A stretch of DNA of 64,000 nucleotides, taken from assembly GCF_000348985.1 (NCBI RefSeq), contig NC_035929.1:310001-374000 (forward strand), written 5' to 3'. Positions 30,314-39,854 of the stretch are shown here, one piece after another. Position numbers and translations under genes: made by a program. The notes under the pieces are model-generated. The model was not told the origin of the DNA. It worked only from the letters and a program-made list of their open reading frames with translations, and made no database searches. This DNA is from Huiozyma naganishii CBS 8797 (Eukaryota > Ascomycota > Saccharomycetes > Saccharomycetales > Saccharomycetaceae). Numbering within the stretch: the first letter of the stretch is position 1; each line of letters starts with the position of its first letter.

Positions 30314-30771
30314 ACTGCTACGCCTCTTTTTCCATTTTCATGCCCAGAGAGGCCCTTACCTCTATCAATAGACGCTTTCGCCGAGCATTCTACCAAGAGA
30401 CACAGCTTCCTCGAGAGAGCTGTCGAGAGAGGCTTAGTTAACCAGGACCCAAAGCAGAACAATAGAAATCTAATTCTGCGCTGCAAAACAAACAATACAA
30501 TAGAATAAGAACAAAATCAGCGATAACTGGCATTGGAAAGTAGCCGGGGACAGGAAGAGGCACCAATTGAAAGGGCCTCTTCCCCTGCGCTGCATCGCTG
30601 AACCCTGTCATGTACAACGGCACCAGTCAACAGGTATATATAGCGACTGTTCAAAGGGCCAAAACGCACCGAGTTCTTCACCGTCTCGAACCGTTGTTTC
30701 TTTTTTTCTTTTTCTTTCTTTCTTTTTGACATCTCATTCTACGACGTTGGACGGTAGTAGACTCAGCAGTG
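30314..30771. other. intergenic region upstream of CRZ1
   Basis: 458 bp. A TATA-like ggtatatatagcg near 30,632-30,644 and a pyrimidine tract (30,698-30,727) precede CRZ1. No gene was seen. Confidence 0.4.
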
Positions 30772-32628
30772 ATGTCCAAAGGGCTCGATAGAGTCTCAGC
30801 GAAAGAGGCCATCGATAGCTGGATAGACCGGTACACGGAGTTTGAGAAGGACAGTATGGCACAGGAGAGTTACAGAGACGGGCAACAGCAGCGAGGGCAG
30901 CGGGGTGCTGCAGAAGGGAGGGGCGAAGTGCAAGGGCAGTGGGAGAGTGCTCTGTTCGGTACGATGGAGGACAATTCTCCCCTGGAACAGTATTTGAACT
31001 ATAACCAACAGCAGCAGTCTGAAGTAGACACGCTTAATTTTCTGGGGAATAAAAATGAGGGGACTGGGATGGCCTCGGATAGTAATAATAACAACAACAA
31101 CCTGATGCATGACCTGCCGTTGTTTTCCCCACAGAGTGCAGGTGCTGGTCGTAACTTCTCCGATACACACAAGTCCAGCAACTCGCCGCCCGTGCTGACA
31201 CCGACTTTGAAAGTGGAGATGTCAGATGCGTTTCTGGACTCTATTGTCCCGGGGAGTGCGGGCAACGAAGTTTACACAAGGCAGCCTGTGCATCAGAACA
31301 GTGCACAGTTTCTATCGCCGCGAACGGACTTCAAATCAAGAAGCGGGTCCTTCAACGGCGAGTACGCAAGCGATTTCGAAAACGATATAGTGTCAGGGCA
31401 GACCACGCCGTACCTGTCGCCGCGAGACGCATCCACCAACAGCATCAACAACTTGGCAGTGTCGCCCTCTGCGTCGATATCGTCCTTCCAGGATGAATTC
31501 GATGACGACCTGTTGAGTGTGTACTCCAACAGTTCCAACATCTTACTACCCGTGAACTCGAGAGGGTTGAAACACGTTAACGATTTGGACGACTTAGATA
31601 TACTGATGAACGATATAATTGATGAGAAGTTTTTGCACACCTATAAACAAACTGGGGGCACGACGACGGGGACTGCAGACACATCGTATTTGAAACAGTT
31701 TGCCAAACAATCACCGCCCACAATCTCCGTGCAAGAATGCTACGCAAACGAGGCAACGCATAATCCAAGGGACAGAGGGGCTTTGGGGGACCAATCACCG
31801 GATACCCCTGATGGCAACTTCAACGTGTTCGAGGGGAACGCTTTGTTCCAGCAGCAGGGTTCCTTCACGTCCACAGTGTCCCCGCAGAAACAACTGTACC
31901 CGCCAATAATCACTACAACAACGCTGCAGGATGACGATAATGATAACGGCGACGACGATGACGACAACGCTGCCGCTAGCAAAGATCTCATTAACGGGAG
32001 GAAACTAAGACGCAAAAATATGACAAGGGCAAAAAGTATATCGCGGAGTAGAAACCGTGGGAGACAGTCGTCTGATGTGGGTCTCAATGAGAGGGTGCGC
32101 TCCGTGAGCGAGAACAGAGACCTGCTTGTGGAACTGGCAGATCCAAAGTTGGACCCAGAGAGCAATCCGCATTTCCTTGACAGTTTGGGGCCAACGGACT
32201 TGCTGCTTCGTGGACAGACCGTCAGTGGCGGGAGTGTCTCCAACGTGAGGAAGAACCCTGCAATATACGCGTGTGATATGTGCGACAAGAAGTTCACAAG
32301 ACCTTACAATTTGAAGTCTCATTTGAGGACGCACACGAACGAGAGGCCGTTTGTCTGCAGCATCTGTGGGAAAGCATTCGCCCGACAGCATGATCGGAAG
32401 AGACACGAGGACCTCCACTCGGGCAAGAAACGGTACATCTGCGGAGGCACCTTGAAGGACGGCACCAAATGGGGGTGTGGTAAGAAGTTTGCCAGAAGCG
32501 ACGCTCTGGGGAGACATTTCAAAACGGAAGCCGGGAAGAGGTGTATCTCACTTCTGTACGAAGAGGCAGGACCGGGAAATTTTGACGATAATGCAAGTAG
32601 TAACAATGAAAATAACGACAATTTCTAG
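30772..32628 (+). CDS. CRZ1: calcineurin-responsive zinc-finger transcription factor Crz1
   Basis: 618 residues against 678 in S. cerevisiae. Two classical C2H2 fingers ([20 protein letters not shown] from residue 499, [19 protein letters not shown] from about 527) are followed by the atypical third finger of the family ([23 protein letters not shown]). The N-terminal two thirds is Ser/Asn/Gln-rich with repeated SPR sites. PTISVQ at residues 316-321 fits the calcineurin-docking PxIxIT pattern (S. cerevisiae PIISIQ). A basic, Ser-rich segment at about 405-430 ([19 protein letters not shown]) is a probable nuclear import and phosphorylation region. Activated by calcium through dephosphorylation. 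Confidence 0.96.
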   Translation: MSKGLDRVSAKEAIDSWIDRYTEFEKDSMAQESYRDGQQQRGQRGAAEGRGEVQGQWESALFGTMEDNSPLEQYLNYNQQQQSEVDTLNFLGNKNEGTGMASDSNNNNNNLMHDLPLFSPQSAGAGRNFSDTHKSSNSPPVLTPTLKVEMSDAFLDSIVPGSAGNEVYTRQPVHQNSAQFLSPRTDFKSRSGSFNGEYASDFENDIVSGQTTPYLSPRDASTNSINNLAVSPSASISSFQDEFDDDLLSVYSNSSNILLPVNSRGLKHVNDLDDLDILMNDIIDEKFLHTYKQTGGTTTGTADTSYLKQFAKQSPPTISVQECYANEATHNPRDRGALGDQSPDTPDGNFNVFEGNALFQQQGSFTSTVSPQKQLYPPIITTTTLQDDDNDNGDDDDDNAAASKDLINGRKLRRKNMTRAKSISRSRNRGRQSSDVGLNERVRSVSENRDLLVELADPKLDPESNPHFLDSLGPTDLLLRGQTVSGGSVSNVRKNPAIYACDMCDKKFTRPYNLKSHLRTHTNERPFVCSICGKAFARQHDRKRHEDLHSGKKRYICGGTLKDGTKWGCGKKFARSDALGRHFKTEAGKRCISLLYEEAGPGNFDDNASSNNENNDNF

Positions 32629-32814
32629 GAATATAAGTAATTACTTCCTGAATATGTAACAAGTATACTCTCATTCTTCTTCTTCTTTTCTTCTTCTTCA
32701 TTACCTTTTTTTATAATTATTTTTTGGTCAATCTTCAAAGAGATGTGCTAGTTAAGCAAGTGCAATGTGAAATATTGAACTGCGCTGTACTACCCGACAC
32801 CAAAACACTTCAAT

Positions 32815-34185
32815 ATGCCCATCAGACCGATCACACAGGAGGACATTGAGCAATTGGCTCTCCAGAACCGCGATTTGCCAATTGATTTGGTGAAAATACA
32901 AGCCGTTTCCACTTCCAGCAAGAACAACTCGCTCCACGATACTACTTTGCAAACGTACATAGACGCCACTCTGCGCGAATGTAAAACGATGTCAGAGCTC
33001 CCCACTCAAATGGAGCTCTTGAACAGAATGTTACGTCAAGCAGGACTTATTAACGGACTACACCCTACTTTCCACACAATTAAAGCCGAAGGCACTACTG
33101 ACAGGAAAGCTGCTCTGCCCATCATCACTACGGTATATTACCAACCAACATCCAAATTCACCGCCAAAACAGGCACCAATGTAACGAACTCAGGATCTGG
33201 TGACGGTTACATTTCCTTCCAAACAAGATTGCCGACAGATGAGATCATTAAACTGGACTACAGGCATGACACAAGCATGAACTCTGGTGCCAGAATCAGC
33301 GCGAGCTCTGCATACTTGAAACAGACACCGTTTTGGAACTGGAAATTTGACCTTTTCGATGCGTGGAAGTGTGTCGGTGTGAGAGACGTAGGCGCGTCTT
33401 TTGGAGTCAGAAGTTGGTATAACGATCCCAAGAAATGGAATATGTCATTCGACTACGAGTTGGTGAGGAGGAAATTCCTTGGAACTGACACCAAGGAAAC
33501 AAAACTCTCAGAGTACCTCCTGATACAGGAGGGTAGCTTTGTCAGGTCAGTGATAAAGAATAACTTCACAAAGGACAATAGAGATAGCCCTTTTAACCCG
33601 ACGAAGGGCACCATGTACAAGATAAACAACGAATTGGGGGCGATGGATAACGGGTCCAGCTTTTGGAAAACAGTGCTGGAGCTCAACCATGTCAAGAGCT
33701 GGTTCCCCCGGGATTTCATTACACTTAGTACCACGCTTCGGTCCGGTTACATTAAAAACTTAAATCCTGCTAAGAGTTACATCCATTTCACGGACAAATT
33801 TCAAAATGGTGGGCCTAACGATGTACGAAACTTCCAATTGAACGGAATTGGACCAAGACATATGCACCATTCGATGGGGGGCGACGCATTTATTGCGTAT
33901 GGAGTCAGCCTCTTTTCAAAAATTCCTCTCAAACGATTCCAGGACTCCAATTTCAGATTGCATTGGTATTTCAACGGAGGGAAACTAATCAACCATAATA
34001 ATTTACCGATCCATACTTTGCTACGCGAACTAACTCTAGAGCACTCGACCTCGATTGGTGCTGGGATAGTAATGAGACATCCCATGGCTCGGTTTGAACT
34101 GAACTTCGGTGTACCTTTAACCAGTCACGTCGGTGATTTGCAAAGGAAAGGGTTCCAGTTTGGCTTAGGGTTCGAATTTTTGTAA
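32815..34185 (+). CDS. SAM50: mitochondrial outer-membrane assembly barrel Sam50
   Basis: The 456-residue Omp85-family protein is slightly shorter than the 484 of S. cerevisiae. It is the core of the SAM complex that inserts beta-barrel proteins in the outer membrane. An N-terminal POTRA-like domain (about 20-115) is followed by a 16-strand barrel. The loop-6 region (GIGPRHMHHSMGGDAFIAYG, about 345) and the final strand, ending FQFGLGFEFL, which acts as the beta-signal, are visible. Position matches YNL026W. Confidence 0.95.
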   Translation: MPIRPITQEDIEQLALQNRDLPIDLVKIQAVSTSSKNNSLHDTTLQTYIDATLRECKTMSELPTQMELLNRMLRQAGLINGLHPTFHTIKAEGTTDRKAALPIITTVYYQPTSKFTAKTGTNVTNSGSGDGYISFQTRLPTDEIIKLDYRHDTSMNSGARISASSAYLKQTPFWNWKFDLFDAWKCVGVRDVGASFGVRSWYNDPKKWNMSFDYELVRRKFLGTDTKETKLSEYLLIQEGSFVRSVIKNNFTKDNRDSPFNPTKGTMYKINNELGAMDNGSSFWKTVLELNHVKSWFPRDFITLSTTLRSGYIKNLNPAKSYIHFTDKFQNGGPNDVRNFQLNGIGPRHMHHSMGGDAFIAYGVSLFSKIPLKRFQDSNFRLHWYFNGGKLINHNNLPIHTLLRELTLEHSTSIGAGIVMRHPMARFELNFGVPLTSHVGDLQRKGFQFGLGFEFL

Positions 34186-34261
34186 ATAATAAAGTTACAT
34201 ACACAGACACTTTGTGGGGATAACACGTTCATATTATGGTCTTCTTTCCCTTTTTTTAGTT

Positions 34262-35419
34262 TCATTTTCGTTGTTTCATCCAGTTTTCATGGAGTTTTAC
34301 AACCTCAGGTACAATATCTTCCTCGATACTTTTGTGTGGTTTTTGAGATCTAATCCAGTATCCCTCAGGAACGTGTGGAACAACGAATACAACCTCTGAA
34401 CTTCTCGTCTGTAATAGGTTGCCGATCACCAATTGGTGATTGTACCTATTCAATGCATATTTTGCCTTGTCAAGCAGAATCTGTTCGTCAGTCTCTAATT
34501 TGAACGAAACTATCATTGCTTGACTGGCCCAAGATTTGACAAGCCGGCTCAAGAATTTGGGCACAGGGTCCAAATTCACGATCAATTTCCCATCCGCCGT
34601 TGTCATAGTGTTACTCCCGCCACTGTTGCTGTCGCCATCGAGCGAGTAGTCCCTTGATTGAATCTTATGTTTTGGCAATTTAGAGAAAGGGACAAAAAAA
34701 TCACTCACGGCAGCCGCCAAGTAGAAGAGACAACCGTTATAGTCCAGTAGCTGTCCTATCCCTCTCAATGACCACAAGTACTGGTTTACTGTGGTGAAGG
34801 GCAGCAGCAACAGCTTTCTGTCCTTGTTAAGATACTTATCGTAAAGTATCTTGCATTTGTGGAATTGTTGGAAGTATTGGTCCTTCACTTTTCCCTTGTC
34901 ATCGATAAAGTCAAGAAACGAGGTTTTGTTATTGTTCTGAAACGACCTATTAAAGGGCGTCAAACTGAATTCCCTGTGTAGGAAAATAACGCTGTAGCCA
35001 TTCAGTAAGAACTGTTCTGCACTTGACGAACCCCTGGTGCCAGCCGAGAAGTTGTCAATGAACCTTACGGTGTTGTTCTCCAGGGGCACTGTTGTCCCAC
35101 CTGAGGTCACTAGCACGATCTTATCTCTCCCGACTAAATGTTGGTAGTTGATAAAGGACTTCGCGTCGAGAATTAAATCATCCAGATACTCTGGTTTCGG
35201 GTTCGTCTGGAAATACTGGTCCTCTGCATCAGGATCCTTTGCTACCGGGAAAAAGGCGTCCGTTATGGAATGATTAATTGCATGTGTAATAACCGGGCGA
35301 GAAGTGTGTATATCACTTGCATGGTCCAGCAAAGTCATCCTAAACTGTACTCGCCTGCCCTCAATTTTGCAACCAACAGAGCAGTCCACTATTATTGGCT
35401 CACTGATGAAAGATTCCAT
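34262..35419 (-). CDS. CAB2: phosphopantothenoylcysteine synthetase Cab2
   Basis: The 385-residue enzyme joins cysteine to 4'-phosphopantothenate in coenzyme A synthesis, using CTP or ATP. The nucleotide-binding segment DKIVLVTSGGTTVPLE (about 94-109) with RFIDNFSAGTRGSSSAE is diagnostic, and YLAAAVSDFFVP and KIQSRD are conserved. In S. cerevisiae this is YIL083C, in the region that is the whole-genome-duplication sister of the YNL block surrounding it here. Convergent with SAM50, 76 bp apart. Confidence 0.94.
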   Translation of the reverse strand: MESFISEPIIVDCSVGCKIEGRRVQFRMTLLDHASDIHTSRPVITHAINHSITDAFFPVAKDPDAEDQYFQTNPKPEYLDDLILDAKSFINYQHLVGRDKIVLVTSGGTTVPLENNTVRFIDNFSAGTRGSSSAEQFLLNGYSVIFLHREFSLTPFNRSFQNNNKTSFLDFIDDKGKVKDQYFQQFHKCKILYDKYLNKDRKLLLLPFTTVNQYLWSLRGIGQLLDYNGCLFYLAAAVSDFFVPFSKLPKHKIQSRDYSLDGDSNSGGSNTMTTADGKLIVNLDPVPKFLSRLVKSWASQAMIVSFKLETDEQILLDKAKYALNRYNHQLVIGNLLQTRSSEVVFVVPHVPEGYWIRSQKPHKSIEEDIVPEVVKLHENWMKQRK

Positions 35420-35496
35420 ATATTTTCAACAGCCTCATAATTGGCTTTTTTGTTAATTTTCAACGTCTCGAAGTGTGTAAAAACTGAGTCACCTTG

Positions 35497-36612
35497 TCAC
35501 GTGCCGGCCTTCAAATTGCCATTAGCCGTGACTCCAGAGACGGTGGGACCGTTGGAAACGGTACCCTGGTGCATCGGGTTGGCCAGTGAGGGAGTAGTCG
35601 ACCCTGTGACTGAATTGCCCGAAGATGGGGTCGCTGAGTTATTCCCCAGTTTCGGGGTAGCAGCTTGCGGCTGTAGATACAGCGTGTGGAGGAGAAACTT
35701 TATCCACGGTTCGTGGTACTTGTCCCAGTGATCATACAATGTGATCTGCTGCTGGATCGTGTCCATTAGTTCCTCCAGGTCAACTTGTGATTCTGCAATG
35801 AATCTGTTGAATGATTCTTGCGTTGGGGTCAGTTCTGCTGACGCATCCTGTTGCTTTAAACTGTCTACCGACTTGCCATTTTGGATGGACACTGTAATGA
35901 ACATGCATGCCATTGCGATAATGTGCGGTGGGTATATCAGATGAACATCATTAATGTACGAGTCATTGATCAGCGACCAACAGTTCTGTATGTCCTCGTT
36001 GAAGAAATTGATGTTATAAGGCGGTTCCTTCAAAACTTTGGTGATTTGTAACATCGACTTGTAAGGATTGTGCACTATCAGATAGCTTTGTAGTTCCTCT
36101 ATCAGATAGAACTCGAATTCTGTGACTTTAGTTGGATCTGGTGGTACGAATTCGGGCCACAGGGACCTTGCCTCGGTGACCAGATTTCTAATGTATTGCG
36201 GACATTCCTCCACTTTGCAAGCGAGGTAAACGCATGTGGTGACTAGCAAGTATAGGTTTACCTCCCTGACGGATGCCTTCAGCAGAAACCTCGACAGGTA
36301 TATATGTGCTGTTGCTAAAGTTATCTGCCTGATATTTAGCCTTCTCCCAAGTTTCATAATCAGGAAGTAGCAATATATCCGCAGGTTGTAATCTTTGTCG
36401 TAGTGCAAATCTCTATGCATGATAGGGATATTTTTGGTGGTCGTCAGCACGGTTCCCTGGGCATCCTTACTTTTCGTAGTCATTACAATACTCAGCCCCT
36501 GTGGGAACAACTGGCTTTCCAAGATCCACAATTTCTGCCTCTCTCTAGCCAAACTGGCTTTACTATGCTGCCATTTCAAACGTTGGGTGGATGTCCAATA
36601 GCTTCCGGACAT
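35497..36612 (-). CDS. SSN8: cyclin C of the Mediator kinase module (Ssn8/Srb11)
   Basis: 371 residues against 323 in S. cerevisiae. With Cdk8 (Ssn3) it phosphorylates RNA polymerase II regulators and specific activators. The start MSGSYWTSTQRLKWQ is the conserved Cyclin C N-terminus, which fixes the ATG at 36612 although the frame is open 58 codons upstream. The two cyclin folds cover about residues 60-270 (RQITLATAHIYLSRFLLKAS, TCVYLACKVEECPQYIR). The extra length is a Gly/Ser/Thr/Asn-rich C-terminal tail. Confidence 0.95.
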   Translation of the reverse strand: MSGSYWTSTQRLKWQHSKASLARERQKLWILESQLFPQGLSIVMTTKSKDAQGTVLTTTKNIPIMHRDLHYDKDYNLRIYCYFLIMKLGRRLNIRQITLATAHIYLSRFLLKASVREVNLYLLVTTCVYLACKVEECPQYIRNLVTEARSLWPEFVPPDPTKVTEFEFYLIEELQSYLIVHNPYKSMLQITKVLKEPPYNINFFNEDIQNCWSLINDSYINDVHLIYPPHIIAMACMFITVSIQNGKSVDSLKQQDASAELTPTQESFNRFIAESQVDLEELMDTIQQQITLYDHWDKYHEPWIKFLLHTLYLQPQAATPKLGNNSATPSSGNSVTGSTTPSLANPMHQGTVSNGPTVSGVTANGNLKAGT

Positions 36613-37203
36613 CACTGTGATAGATTTTTTTTTGGGGGGTGACACTAATTTCAACCAAATACTTGAATTTTCTCCAATGCGAGAGTGTGAGATTACAAAA
36701 CAACACCAGATCAAAATAATTACCCAAAATACTGTACCCTCTTTTCCTCTTTTCCCTTCCTCTCTCTCTATCTTTGCCATATTCAATTTCAGATCATGTC
36801 ATTCGATATTGTCTGCCTCAATTTCCATTTCGGTCATGTGACGCAAAATACGACGTTCGGACGCCAGTAGCAGACGCAGTGGTTGTGCCGCATCCCTGGA
36901 CCATCAGCAACTCGGGACCCCGCAAGTATCTAACACGTTAGACAGTAACCGTAGTCAATGCTAACCCGAACAGGAGGACCTCTGCACTGTGGACCCACAG
37001 ACCCTCCGAGCCATAAAGCTAGAGAAACCCTAACTTCACTGCCTCGATCCCAGTCGTACGAAACGACCCATACATAACGCTGCGATTTTCACTGCAGTTT
37101 TTACATTTTTCAAGTATAAAAAGAAACTCTTTCGAGGAAGTGGTAGTAGTTTGGTGTTTTCCCGGGTACAATCGTTGGGTTTTGTTTCCTTTCTTAGTTC
37201 ATC
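36613..37203. promoter_or_regulatory. SSN8-NME1 intergenic region with NME1 promoter elements
   Basis: The left part is the SSN8 upstream region. On the right, TATAAA at 37115-37120 lies about 85 bp before NME1, and ACCCATACAT at 37066-37075 is a good Rap1 site, an element common upstream of yeast RNA and ribosomal-protein genes. Confidence 0.5.
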
Positions 37204-37583
37204 AATCCATAACCAAAGAATCGTCACCAATCGAAGCTTACAAAAAAGTTGTTTGTCAACTCATTTCATGCTTTGGGTCGAAAGTCTCCCACCACTACGT
37301 ATGCGGAAAGCGCAATGAGATTTAAAAATTTTAAATTCTTTAAATCAACTCATTATATGATGTGGAGGTGATCGTTGCTCGTCTTCGGTTTCTCTCCGCA
37401 TCATATCGTCGTCCTGGAGCAAGCTCTGTCTTTGCACCAGTGATTTCTTCGGTACTGAAATCTTTTCATTTAGATTTCAAACCATAGTTATGACGATTGT
37501 CCAAGTCCGTCTCTATCCTTTCTTTAGGGGATAGGGTTTGCTTGGGTAACCCAATGGAGCTTACTTTTCATGGTTCATGGATT
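37204..37583 (+). ncRNA. NME1: RNA subunit of RNase MRP
   Basis: The 5' end AATCCATAACCAAAGAATCG, followed by TCACCAATCGAAGCTTACAA, closely matches the start of S. cerevisiae NME1 as I recall it. The 3' end GGTTCATGGATT (37572-37583) pairs with the first bases to form helix P1. A GAAAGTC element (near 37,279) fits the conserved region I of P/MRP RNAs. The length of about 380 nt is longer than the roughly 340 nt of S. cerevisiae. RNase MRP cleaves pre-rRNA at A3 and some cell-cycle mRNAs. Position between SSN8 and snR66 is as in S. cerevisiae. Confidence 0.9.
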
Positions 37584-37740
37584 CATTATTTCTCATTTTT
37601 TCAACAGTTTGAAAGCTTCTTAGAGCTTTGTGTGTAGTCAAATATGCCAAACTGTCTAACTAAAAAAATAATAAGAGTAAGAATAAAACACACCACACCA
37701 CAACCGTATTTCCAAACTATAGCAAACATTTTGTTATATA

Positions 37741-37846
37741 TATTACAATGATGAAACATCAACGCAACATAGAGTCAAGCTCTGAGTTTTTCAAAAAATT
37801 GAGAACACGGGAAGAGACTTGCTATTCAATGACCTGAACTGTAATA
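37741..37846 (+). ncRNA. snR66: C/D box snoRNA snR66
   Basis: Box C ATGATGA (37748-37754), box D' CTGA (37782-37785) and box D CTGA (37834-37837) are enclosed by a perfect 7-bp terminal stem, TATTACA (37741-37747) with TGTAATA (37840-37846). The 12 bases before D' (TAGAGTCAAGCT) are complementary to the 25S rRNA stretch AGCUUGACUCUA. The fifth base upstream of D' pairs with the U known as the snR66 target (Um2417 in yeast). It directs 2'-O-methylation there. Its location next to NME1 agrees with S. cerevisiae. Confidence 0.9.
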
Positions 37847-37993
37847 TTATAATCAAAATTAAACATCTTGTGAACCGCTTAAATGAACGTAGTACATAAA
37901 AAATAATACTCTAGTATCTCGTAAGTTGAACAAAAAGAGAGAGGAGGGAAAGCTGCGGATTTCGGGGACGTATCTTGTTAACGCATCTCTCTT

Positions 37994-38212
37994 TCAACTC
38001 ATGAACTGATTAAGTGCCATTAGAATGCATGCTAGACTGACATATGGACTGGCTCTCTCGCCTAACCTCGCCATCTTCCAAAATGCACCGAGCGCTTCGT
38101 GTTCCTTGTATCTATCTAATAGCGAGGGCCATTGCGTGTGCACATACGTGCATGAGCATATAAGAAGTAATATAACTTGTAGTAATGAGCTGAAATTGAA
38201 CAGTGCAGACAT
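37994..38212 (-). CDS. KSH1: early secretory pathway protein Ksh1
   Basis: 72 residues, identical in length to the S. cerevisiae protein (YNL024C-A) and very close in sequence ([20 protein letters not shown] at the start, [19 protein letters not shown] near the end). Ksh1/TMEM167 (kish) is a small two-span membrane protein needed for early secretory transport. The hydrophobic segments are residues about 5-24 and 52-68. Position between snR66 and EFM6 supports it. Confidence 0.96.
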   Translation of the reverse strand: MSALFNFSSLLQVILLLICSCTYVHTQWPSLLDRYKEHEALGAFWKMARLGERASPYVSLACILMALNQFMS

Positions 38213-38805
38213 TAAGTTGCAATAGTGTAGTTAGTGTGGATCTTATTCTGCAAGTGTGGTCTTCAAAACGGTTGAAAACAGCCAACGGTGACTCTTGTTA
38301 ACTGTTCATCCCAACGTAGATTTCTTCTCTCTCTCTTTTTTTTTATTTTTTCCTCAAATTTTTTTGTTGTTGCTCTTACAAGGCCAAGTAGCGGTGCTAG
38401 GGAGAAGCAACGGGTTCCATTGGCTTTGCGGGGAGAAGATCCTTCAATGATCTCTTCCTCTCACAGCATTGAACATGGCTTTAAAACCAAACAGATTTTA
38501 TTTGTTGCAGTAAATTTGGAGAAAAAACATGCCATCCGGTAATGAAATCTAACGAGAAGATCATATTCACTCAATAAGATTAGCTACGGTACGCGCCGAA
38601 ACATCTTCCTGCAAAAAAGTGAGAAAACTTTATGAATAGTAACAAATTGTAGTGGTGAAGTGATCTTATTTTCTTTTGCTTTTGCTTTTTAGGAAAGAAG
38701 GGGGATAGGATGTATATATCTATTGACGTGCTTTCGACCATCGGTAGTTATATCATAAAATCGTAAAAAGAGTGTCTAATAAGAAGTTAAAAAGTTTTGG
38801 TCAGG
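38213..38805. other. intergenic region KSH1-EFM6
   Basis: 590 bp, containing the KSH1 promoter and EFM6 terminator. Pyrimidine tracts at about 38,327-38,353 only; no RNA or protein gene was seen. Confidence 0.4.
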
Positions 38806-39555
38806 TCAATTCCTAATTAACTCAAACAGGTGTGTCCTTTGTTTCAAGTATTGGTCGTACGTGCTAAAGTCAGTGATCTCACGTACCGTAAAATGCTTCC
38901 CGATCTTCCGGAAAAAACGTTTGTCAGCATTCCTTCGTTTCCTGTATGCCATCAGGATAACTGGAGGTTTACTACAGTTCGTCAAGTCCAACAAAGTTTT
39001 CTCCAATAAGGGGAATGCCTTCTCCAAATATACACAATCAGCGGCGAGTATCAAATCAACAGACGTCACTTTGGACAAACCTTCACTATGTGGAGCAAAG
39101 GCACCAGATAGCGGTTCTCCCCACCACAACTCTTCTGCGATCATTTCTGTGTTTACACAATTGAGCTCAATATTTTTTTGCATCAACGGTACCAATTGAT
39201 CGATATCGGTGATTGTAACCTTAATACCCTTGTGAAAAAACTGTTTTTCGAGCAGGGCCACGCAAAGACCGACCAACCCAGTCCCGCTTCCGAGTTCTAT
39301 AATGTTTCTGAATTTTTGTACTTTTGAAGTATCCCAGTTTGCCAGTAAATCGTCCTCATCCGATTTTTCCACTATGTAATCGCATAGCAGCTCACCGGCA
39401 ACCCATACTTTACCACCACATCCACTTTCACCACCATCTTCGTGGATCTGCAAAGCTGGGTTTAACCTACCGCCAAAACTCATGTCATGAGATCCACAAT
39501 GTTCGATCGGCCTAGCAACCACCAAATCACCGAAACTGCCAAATATCTCATTCAT
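38806..39555 (-). CDS. EFM6: lysine methyltransferase of elongation factor eEF1A (Efm6)
   Basis: 249 residues against 246 in S. cerevisiae. A seven-beta-strand methyltransferase of the METTL21 class that monomethylates eEF1A at Lys390. SAM motif I is IIELGSGTGLVGL (about 84-96), the acidic post-I residue is in VTITDIDQL, and the family motif reads DLILAADCVYLEKAFPLL (about 167). KVWVAGELLCDYI is the conserved N-terminal block. Located between KSH1 and FAP1 as YNL024C. Confidence 0.95.
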   Translation of the reverse strand: MNEIFGSFGDLVVARPIEHCGSHDMSFGGRLNPALQIHEDGGESGCGGKVWVAGELLCDYIVEKSDEDDLLANWDTSKVQKFRNIIELGSGTGLVGLCVALLEKQFFHKGIKVTITDIDQLVPLMQKNIELNCVNTEMIAEELWWGEPLSGAFAPHSEGLSKVTSVDLILAADCVYLEKAFPLLEKTLLDLTNCSKPPVILMAYRKRRNADKRFFRKIGKHFTVREITDFSTYDQYLKQRTHLFELIRN

Positions 39556-39854
39556 TGCTGTCCTACTGTGTAGTCAATGATTTCTATTGAATCTTCTCAA
39601 GCTATTACCAGTTGCAATTGACTAGGATCGTAAATGCTATGGACCTCTTTTGCCTATATACGCGGGATATATAAAAAATCTTGGCTGAAAAATCTCGCAG
39701 GAATGTTCGATTTTTACGATGAGTGCAAGCTCTCCGAGGAAAAATGATCGACGCCTCGAGATCTCAGTAACGCTATAAAGGTCAGTATTTTTATGAGTGG
39801 ATAGGGGTGCACAAAGGCGTCTTATACGGTGCTGTCGTTTTCTACCACAAAGAT

